From: Collimonas sp. OK307
Lineage (GTDB): Bacteria; Pseudomonadota; Gammaproteobacteria; Burkholderiales; Burkholderiaceae_D
Length of the DNA stretch: 64,000 bases
NCBI RefSeq assembly: GCF_900113705.1
Contig: NZ_FOQI01000003.1
Coordinates: 124,001-188,000, forward strand
Direction of reading: 5' to 3'
The notes beneath the pieces were generated by a model. The model searched no databases, was not told where the DNA came from, and worked only from the letters and a program-made list of their open reading frames with translations. The position numbers and the translations under genes were made by a program. Positions within the stretch are counted from its first letter, which is position 1, and each line of letters begins with the position of its first letter. Shown here piece after piece: positions 58,628-64,000 of the stretch.

Positions 58628-59036
58628 GAGCATCTCCGGAGATTCAAGCCACCAGGAAAACGCATGGCTCCTATGATTATATTTCGTTTGTGAAGACCCG
58701 GGCAATGCACAAGAATAGCAAGCATAAAAAAGTGATCAGATCCCACAGGGACATTTCACAAAGAAAATACATTTTCTAATACCGGAGCGAGACAAAATGC
58801 ACCCTATCCCTCAGCGCGCCACCCTTGGTGGAAACGACCCAGCCCTAGTTACCAAGCGGCATCTATGCCTGCTGCCCGAAGTCTTTTCAGGCATTAGCTT
58901 TATGCATCCTAGCAATCATTAAAACTAATGCCTTTAGGCAATATCTGGCATACCTCTTGCATCAGCAAGTAGCGCCAGCATAGCAAATCATAGGCATTCA
59001 GCAGTTGTTTCCACACTTTCACAGCAGGAGCAAGCC
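58628..59036. other. Divergent intergenic region between LysR and the ABC operon
   Basis: A 409-base non-coding region. It should contain both promoters and the LysR binding sites. A dyad cluster at 58889-58940 is the clearest candidate operator; otherwise no gene or terminator is seen. Confidence 0.55.
58889..58940. promoter_or_regulatory. Candidate LysR operator upstream of the ABC operon
   Basis: AGGCATTAG (58889-58897) recurs inverted and perfect as CTAATGCCT (58925-58933), overlapping a second dyad TGCC-TTTA-GGCA (58929-58940). Dyads centred on T-N11-A-like spacings are typical for LysR regulators. The cluster lies about 100-150 bases before the binding-protein gene. Confidence 0.5.
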
Positions 59037-60131
59037 ATGCAAAATACAGATACCAAACGTCGTAACGTCATCAAAGCAATTGGTGCATCGATTGCCGCAT
59101 CCACGCTATCCGCACCATTTGTGAACGTCTTTGCACAGGAACAGAACTTCAAAGGCAAGACGCTACGCTTCCTTACCTGGTCAGACGACACCGGCCTGGC
59201 AGCGCTGCGTAATATCGCGGCCAGCTTCTCTGAAAAAACCGGCGCCAAAGTGATTGCCGACCGCGCGGATGGTACTTCGGGCATGGTCGCCAAACTGAAA
59301 GCTGCCGGCAACAAGCCGCAATATGATGTGATCACACTGGCAGGTGTCGGCGCTTCGGGTCTGGCAGATGCCGGTTTGCTGATGCAACCGGATCTGGCTC
59401 GCCTGCCGAATCTGAAAGATGTCGCGCCTGAGCATCGCAGCGGCGCCAACGGTTTCGGTGTCGGCTACCTGTTGTGGACTAACGGCCTGATCTACAACAC
59501 GTCAACTTTCAAGGCGCCGCCATCCACTTACGAAGCCTTATGGGATCAAAAATATAGCGGCCGCATCTTTCTGCCGCCGCCAAGCTGGGTCGAGGCAGTC
59601 GACCTTGCCATCATTGCCGCGAAATTGTCCGGCGGTTCACAAAAAAATATCGATCCTGGTTTCAAGAAGCTGGCGCTGCTCAAGGATCGCATCCTGATGC
59701 TCGGCGAAAATCCGAACCAGGTGGCCGAACTGTTCCGCACCAACGCGCTGGACATCGGTGGCATCTACTCGCCGGCGTTCTTCCCGGTCGCCATCAAGAA
59801 GCCGGAATACAAGATGGGCGTCGCCTACGATATGAAGGAAGGCTTCGCCGCGCAACTGATGTACACGGTGATTCCGAAATCGCATCCGGGCGACCTCGAC
59901 CTGATCCACGCCTTCATCAACCATACGCTGGACCCGGTTGTACAGGGAAAAATGGCTGCCGACGTGCTCAACGGACCGGTGAATACCAAGGCTGCAATTC
60001 CGGCAGAAAGCAGCCGCTACGTCCCGAGCGCAAAACAAATCGCAGAGAAAGCTCAGATCCACGACGACAAGGCGCTGGCCGTGGTGCAAAGCGAATGGAT
60101 GCGACGCTACACCGAGATCTTTTCGGCGTAA
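59037..60131 (+). CDS. PotD-type ABC transporter substrate-binding protein
   Basis: A 364-residue periplasmic binding protein. The N-terminus KRRNVIKAIGASIAASTLSA has a twin-arginine-like signal (Arg8-Arg9) and a hydrophobic core ending near residue 34. The fold is the type 2 PotD-like class, seen in LRFLTWSDDTGLAALRNIAA, NGLIYNTSTFKAPPSTYEAL and DLDLIHAFINHTLDP. It should deliver a polyamine-like or other small cationic or organic solute to the permeases encoded downstream; the actual ligand is unknown. AGCAGGAGC precedes the ATG. Confidence 0.9.
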   Translation: MQNTDTKRRNVIKAIGASIAASTLSAPFVNVFAQEQNFKGKTLRFLTWSDDTGLAALRNIAASFSEKTGAKVIADRADGTSGMVAKLKAAGNKPQYDVITLAGVGASGLADAGLLMQPDLARLPNLKDVAPEHRSGANGFGVGYLLWTNGLIYNTSTFKAPPSTYEALWDQKYSGRIFLPPPSWVEAVDLAIIAAKLSGGSQKNIDPGFKKLALLKDRILMLGENPNQVAELFRTNALDIGGIYSPAFFPVAIKKPEYKMGVAYDMKEGFAAQLMYTVIPKSHPGDLDLIHAFINHTLDPVVQGKMAADVLNGPVNTKAAIPAESSRYVPSAKQIAEKAQIHDDKALAVVQSEWMRRYTEIFSA

Positions 60132-60161
60132 TCGAGACAAGCAAAGGCAAAGGTAAAAGCA

Positions 60162-61019
60162 ATGCTCGATCAGAATTCCAATGCACGACCGTGGCTGCTG
60201 CTATTGCCGGTACTGCTGTTCCTGGCAGTACTGGCGGCGGCGGCGCTGGCGGTCATCCGCATGAGCCTAGGCAGTAACGGCGACGAATGGCACAGCGTTT
60301 CGTTGACCAGCTATGCCGACCTGGCCACGCCTTACTATATGAAATCGCTTTGGCTCACTTTGCGCCTGGCGTTTCAAAGCACGGTGCTGGCAGTGCTGTT
60401 GGCGATCCCGGTAGCGATTGCCATGGCGCGCGCCAAATCCAAACTGGCGCGACGCCTGTTGCTGACGGGCGTGCTGCTGCCGTTGCTGGTGAATCTGTTG
60501 CTGCAAAGTTATGGCTGGCTGATCATCCTCGGCCCTGGCGGCGTACTCAACAATTCGCTGCTGGCGCTGGGTATCGTACAGCGTCCGGTGCAATGGCTAT
60601 ATCGTGAAAACGGTGTATTGCTGGGACTGATACAGACGGCGTTCCCGCTGGCGGCATTGCCGATGGCCAGTGCGCTGAAAGCGATTTCAGGCAGCTACGA
60701 AGAAGCCGCCGCAACCATGGGCGCCAGTCGCTGGCAGATCTTGCGTCATGTGCTGCTGCCGCTGGCGATGCCAGGGATTCTGTCGGGCGCGCTGCTGGTG
60801 TTTGCCTACAATGCCAGCGCCTTTGCGGTGCCGTTGCTGCTCGGCGGACGCCGGGTCTCCATGCTGGCGGTGCTGGTGCGTGACCAGATCACGCCTTTGC
60901 TCAACTGGCCCGCTGCGTCAGCCACCAGCGTCGTATTGATGCTGGCGACTTTGGCGGTAATGGCGCTGTCGCAAAAACTGGTGCATCGGTCACAGAAAAT
61001 GCTGGGGAACACACAATGA
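60162..61019 (+). CDS. ABC transporter permease (PotB-like)
   Basis: A 285-residue inner-membrane permease with six helices. The EAA loop appears as SYEEAAATMGASRWQILRHV, the contact site for the ATPase. It starts 30 bases after the binding-protein stop and overlaps the next permease by ATGA. The binding-protein / two-permease / ATPase order matches polyamine-type importers. Confidence 0.93.
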   Translation: MLDQNSNARPWLLLLPVLLFLAVLAAAALAVIRMSLGSNGDEWHSVSLTSYADLATPYYMKSLWLTLRLAFQSTVLAVLLAIPVAIAMARAKSKLARRLLLTGVLLPLLVNLLLQSYGWLIILGPGGVLNNSLLALGIVQRPVQWLYRENGVLLGLIQTAFPLAALPMASALKAISGSYEEAAATMGASRWQILRHVLLPLAMPGILSGALLVFAYNASAFAVPLLLGGRRVSMLAVLVRDQITPLLNWPAASATSVVLMLATLAVMALSQKLVHRSQKMLGNTQ

Positions 61020-61867
61020 CTTCACTCACTCTCCCTTTCTTGCGGCGCGCCCTGCCCGGCCAGCTCACCCGGCTAACCGGGGTGCTGGCGGCCGTGGTGC
61101 TGATACTGGCAGCGATGCCGATCATCACCATGATCATCATGTCGTTCGGCGCCTCCGACACCCTGGCCTTCCCGCCACCCAGCTATGGCTTGCAATGGTA
61201 TCGGGCGGCCTGGCACACCTTCATGTCGCCTGACGCCAGCGACGTCCTGTCGATGGGGCAGGCGCTTGGCACCAGCCTCAAGGTGGCCGTGGCGACCATG
61301 CTGATCGCGGCGGCGGTGGCAATTCCTGCAGCCTATGCACTCAACCGCTTCAACTTCCCGGGCAAAGGCGTCATCGAGCAATTCATCGCCTTGCCAATGG
61401 TGTATCCACTGGTAATGCTGGGCATTTCGTTGCTGTTGGTGTTCAACTATATCCCGGTTGAGCTAGGTATTTTCCGGTTGGTTATCGCCCATGTGATCCT
61501 GGCGTTGCCGTTCGCGGTCAAGAATTGTTCGGCATCGATTGCCGGCATCGGTCCGGAATTCGAAGAGGCAGCCTATCTGATGGGAGCACGGCCGATGCGT
61601 GCCATGTTCGACGTCGTGCTGCCGCTGATGCGGCCCGGCATCATGGCCGGGATGCTGTTCGCCTTCATCGTCTCTTTCAACGAATTCACGGTGACCTTTT
61701 TCCTGTATGACGTTGACACCATGACCTTGCCGGTATGGCTGTACAGCCGCACCGTTTCGTCGCTCGACCCTACCGTATTCTCGTTCGCCGTGTTTATCGT
61801 GCTGATCGACTTCGGCTTGATCTGGCTGCTGGAAAAGCTGGTGGGCGACGACGGCGTAGCGCTCTAA
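61016..61867 (+). CDS. ABC transporter permease (PotC-like)
   Basis: A 283-residue second permease with six helices. The EAA loop is EFEEAAYLMGARPMRAMFDV. It overlaps the PotB-like gene by ATGA, so the two subunits are co-translated and form the heterodimeric channel. The ATPase gene follows after ~49 bases. Confidence 0.93.
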   Translation: MTSLTLPFLRRALPGQLTRLTGVLAAVVLILAAMPIITMIIMSFGASDTLAFPPPSYGLQWYRAAWHTFMSPDASDVLSMGQALGTSLKVAVATMLIAAAVAIPAAYALNRFNFPGKGVIEQFIALPMVYPLVMLGISLLLVFNYIPVELGIFRLVIAHVILALPFAVKNCSASIAGIGPEFEEAAYLMGARPMRAMFDVVLPLMRPGIMAGMLFAFIVSFNEFTVTFFLYDVDTMTLPVWLYSRTVSSLDPTVFSFAVFIVLIDFGLIWLLEKLVGDDGVAL

Positions 61868-61916
61868 GCACTCTAATCAGATATTGAAAAATGCGTTCCA
61901 ACTTAGCGAGCACAAC

Positions 61917-63032
61917 ATGAGCAATCAATTAGTCATTGAAAACGTCAACAAGCAATTCGGCGCGGTGCAAGTCGTGAAACACGTCAACCTGAGCATCCCG
62001 GAAGGTAAGCTGGTGTGTTTCCTCGGGCCGTCCGGCTGCGGCAAGACCACATTGCTGCGCATGATCGCCGGCCTCGAAACACCAACCAGCGGCCGCCTCA
62101 CCATGGCCGGTAAAGACCTCACCAATGTACCGGCCTGCGAACGCGATTTCGGCATGGTGTTCCAGTCGCTGGCGCTGTTCCCCCACATGAGCGTGGCTGG
62201 CAACATTGCCTACCCGCTGCGTTTGCGCAAGGTCGACAAGCAAAGCCAGGAAAAACGGGTCGACGAATTGCTGCAGCTGATCCAGTTACCGCACATGGCC
62301 AATCGTCCAGTGGCGCAATTATCAGGTGGTCAGCGGCAGCGGGTGGCGATTGCGCGCGCGCTGGCGTCTGCTCCTAAACTGCTATTGCTGGACGAACCGC
62401 TGTCGGCGCTGGACGCCAAACTGCGCGAAGCGATGCAGGTTGAAATCCGTTTGCTGCAGCAACGCCTCGGCATCACCACCATCATGGTGACGCATGACCA
62501 GCGTGAGGCAATGACCATGGCCGACGTGATTGTAGTGATGGAACAGGGCCGGATAGCGCAAATCGGTTCGCCGCTGGAAGTGTATAGGGATCCTGTCAAT
62601 GAATTCGTCGCCGATTTCATCGGTCTCGGCAACATCCTGCCAGCGGTGCCAAACGGCGATCAACGGGTGCGGCTGGCAGGCGGCCAGCAGATCGATATCA
62701 GCGGCTCCCGCAAGATCAGCGATGGCCAGGAAATCCGCTTGTTGATCCGTCCCGAAGATGTCTGCCTGAAAATCAGCGAAGCGGTCGGTCACAAGGATCT
62801 ACAATCCAGCATCCGCAACGACAACAACAATTGCCTGCCAGGCCAGGTCAGCTTTATCCGCGATGTAGGCTCGTCGCTGGAAGCCACCATAGATTGTTCC
62901 GGCTTTTCGCTGACCGTGGCGACCAGCCCGCGCGAAGTTCCGGGATTGGCGATCGGGAGCCAGGTATTGGCAACCTTGCCGCCGCATGCCTGCAAGCTGA
63001 TCGATGCCAGCCCAGGCCGGCTCGCTGCCTGA
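61917..63032 (+). CDS. ABC transporter ATP-binding protein (PotA-like)
   Basis: A 371-residue ATPase with Walker A GPSGCGKTT, signature LSGGQRQRVAIARALASAP and Walker B LLLLDEPLSALDAK. A C-terminal TOBE domain (about 285-365) is typical of polyamine, maltose and sulfate importers. I start at ATG 61917, because MSNQLVIENVNKQFG is the expected beginning; the TTG at 61884 is unlikely. It energises the PotBC-like permeases upstream. Confidence 0.94.
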   Translation: MSNQLVIENVNKQFGAVQVVKHVNLSIPEGKLVCFLGPSGCGKTTLLRMIAGLETPTSGRLTMAGKDLTNVPACERDFGMVFQSLALFPHMSVAGNIAYPLRLRKVDKQSQEKRVDELLQLIQLPHMANRPVAQLSGGQRQRVAIARALASAPKLLLLDEPLSALDAKLREAMQVEIRLLQQRLGITTIMVTHDQREAMTMADVIVVMEQGRIAQIGSPLEVYRDPVNEFVADFIGLGNILPAVPNGDQRVRLAGGQQIDISGSRKISDGQEIRLLIRPEDVCLKISEAVGHKDLQSSIRNDNNNCLPGQVSFIRDVGSSLEATIDCSGFSLTVATSPREVPGLAIGSQVLATLPPHACKLIDASPGRLAA

Positions 63033-63081
63033 TAGCGCATTTCACCTACCGATTCATCAATCTACACATCGAGGAAACACC

Positions 63082-63897
63082 ATGAACATATTGCCTCTCT
63101 GCGACACCCTCCTGAATCGCCGCATATGCAAGATCGGCGCTGCCATCCTGCTCACGGCGGGCATGTTGCATGCTGCGCCAAGCCAGGCCGACGCCATCGA
63201 TAACATCAGCAAGAATGGCAAGGTCAGGATCGGCGTCTTCATGGATTACCCGCCGTTCGGTTCGATCGGGCCAGACATGAAGCCGCTCGGCTACGACATC
63301 GACATGGCTGAATTGATCGGTAAGGCACTAAAAACCAAGGTAGAACTGATACAGGTCACCGGCGACAATCGCATGGCTTACCTCGCCGGCGGCAAAGTGG
63401 ACCTATTGTTGTCGGTCGGGCAAACACCTGAACGAGCCAAGGTCATCGATTTTACCGATGCTTACGCCCCCTACTATCTGGCGGTGTTCGGCGGTCCAAA
63501 AATGACCGTCAAGAACAATGCCGACCTGGCCGGCAAGAGCATATCCGTCGCCCGCGGCACGCTTGAGGACTTGAGCATTTCCAAAGTGGCTCCGTCTGAA
63601 GCCACGATCAAGCGCTTTGACGATCCCAACGGCGCCATCTCTGCGTTCCTGTCTGGGCAGACGCAATTGATGGTAGTCGGCAATGACGTCGGCGCCACCA
63701 TCATGGCCAAGAACCCGGCCGCCGGCATTCAACAAAAATTCCAGTTGTTCAGCTCACCCGATCACGTCGGCCTGAACAAGAACGAACCGCGCCTGACGCA
63801 ACAGATCAACCAGGCCATCGTGCAGGCCAAGAAAGATGGCAGCCTGAACAAGATTTCGCAAAAATGGCTGCGAGTACCGCTGCCGGCGGATTTATAA
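63082..63897 (+). CDS. Polar amino-acid type ABC transporter substrate-binding protein
   Basis: A 271-residue binding protein of the SBP_bac_3 family. A signal peptide with ILLTAGMLHAAPSQA precedes the mature protein. Family segments are VRIGVFMDYPPFGSIGPDMK, LGYDIDMAELIGKAL and LSVGQTPERAKVIDFTDAYA. The ATG at 63082 has GAGGAAA upstream. It is followed by its own permease gene. The ligand is probably an amino acid or a related small compound, since this class is distinct from the PotD-like protein upstream. Confidence 0.92.
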   Translation: MNILPLCDTLLNRRICKIGAAILLTAGMLHAAPSQADAIDNISKNGKVRIGVFMDYPPFGSIGPDMKPLGYDIDMAELIGKALKTKVELIQVTGDNRMAYLAGGKVDLLLSVGQTPERAKVIDFTDAYAPYYLAVFGGPKMTVKNNADLAGKSISVARGTLEDLSISKVAPSEATIKRFDDPNGAISAFLSGQTQLMVVGNDVGATIMAKNPAAGIQQKFQLFSSPDHVGLNKNEPRLTQQINQAIVQAKKDGSLNKISQKWLRVPLPADL

Positions 63898-63924
63898 GCA
63901 GCCGGACATAGGAAGGCAATCAGC

Positions 63925-64000
63925 ATGACTTATGCGTTCGACTTCAGCGATCTGCAACAATACGCCGGCATGATCGTGCACGGTATTGCGATCACGCTTG
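63925..64000 (+). CDS. Polar amino-acid ABC transporter permease, cut by the window end
   Basis: Only the first 25 residues are present: MTYAFDFSDLQQYAGMIVHG and the start of a membrane helix. AGGAAGG precedes the ATG. The N-terminus fits a HisM-type permease, and the position after the SBP_bac_3 gene supports this. The rest lies outside the window. Confidence 0.75.
   Translation, partial: MTYAFDFSDLQQYAGMIVHGIAITL

Overview
The window looks like a chromosomal segment of a beta-proteobacterium of the order Burkholderiales, most likely family Oxalobacteraceae (Collimonas/Herbaspirillum-like). This rests on the moderately high GC, the gene families present (DUF3563, DUF1993, LytTR modules, several LysR regulators, NCS2 permease) and the look of the housekeeping proteins. 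The genus is an inference. I see no rRNA, tRNA, CRISPR array, prophage or complete insertion sequence.

Layout. 1-8.0 kb: a membrane/TPR-like protein, a rhomboid protease, a Nudix hydrolase, alaS with promoter and terminator, a small secreted Ala/Pro-rich basic protein and a glycerophosphodiesterase. 8.2-10.5 kb: a tightly overlapping 2TM protein / LytS-type kinase / LytTR regulator operon. 10.6-13.9 kb: glnS and two small conserved proteins. 13.9-15.9 kb: a TetR regulator with a perfect palindromic operator followed by a UGT-type glycosyltransferase. 15.9-22.3 kb: SnoaL-like, VOC, LysR/MFS divergent pair, uracil permease and small conserved proteins. 22.5-28 kb: sbcB, a YqjI-like PadR repressor with two palindromes upstream, speG and fadE. 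28.2-32.9 kb: an extended SDR, a five-gene operon of small conserved proteins, and an ETHE1-type metallo-hydrolase. 32.9-36.1 kb: a divergent cadA/cadR heavy-metal pair, followed by a 269-bp MITE-like element inserted exactly at the cadR stop codon. 36.1-42.7 kb: two LysR regulators, an aldo/keto reductase, a DUF885 peptidase-like protein and a diguanylate cyclase.

42.9-57.3 kb is one long minus-strand polysaccharide locus. In transcription order it reads: two paralogous glycosyltransferases, acyltransferase, methyltransferase, rmd, gmd, manC/wbpW, wzm, wzt, wbpX-, wbpY- and wbpZ-like glycosyltransferases. The last eight genes have the same order as the Pseudomonas aeruginosa A-band (common polysaccharide antigen) operon. 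The locus should therefore make GDP-D-rhamnose, polymerise a D-rhamnan, decorate it with methyl and acyl groups, and export it by a Wzm/Wzt ABC transporter.

57.7-64 kb: a GcvA-like LysR regulator divergent from a PotDBCA-type ABC uptake operon. A polar amino-acid type ABC system follows (binding protein complete, permease cut by the window end).

The observations most worth following are the MITE-like element at the end of cadR, the D-rhamnan locus with its proline-rich glycosyltransferase insert, the palindromic operators of the TetR and YqjI-like repressors, and an orphan terminator upstream of sbcB that could end a small RNA.
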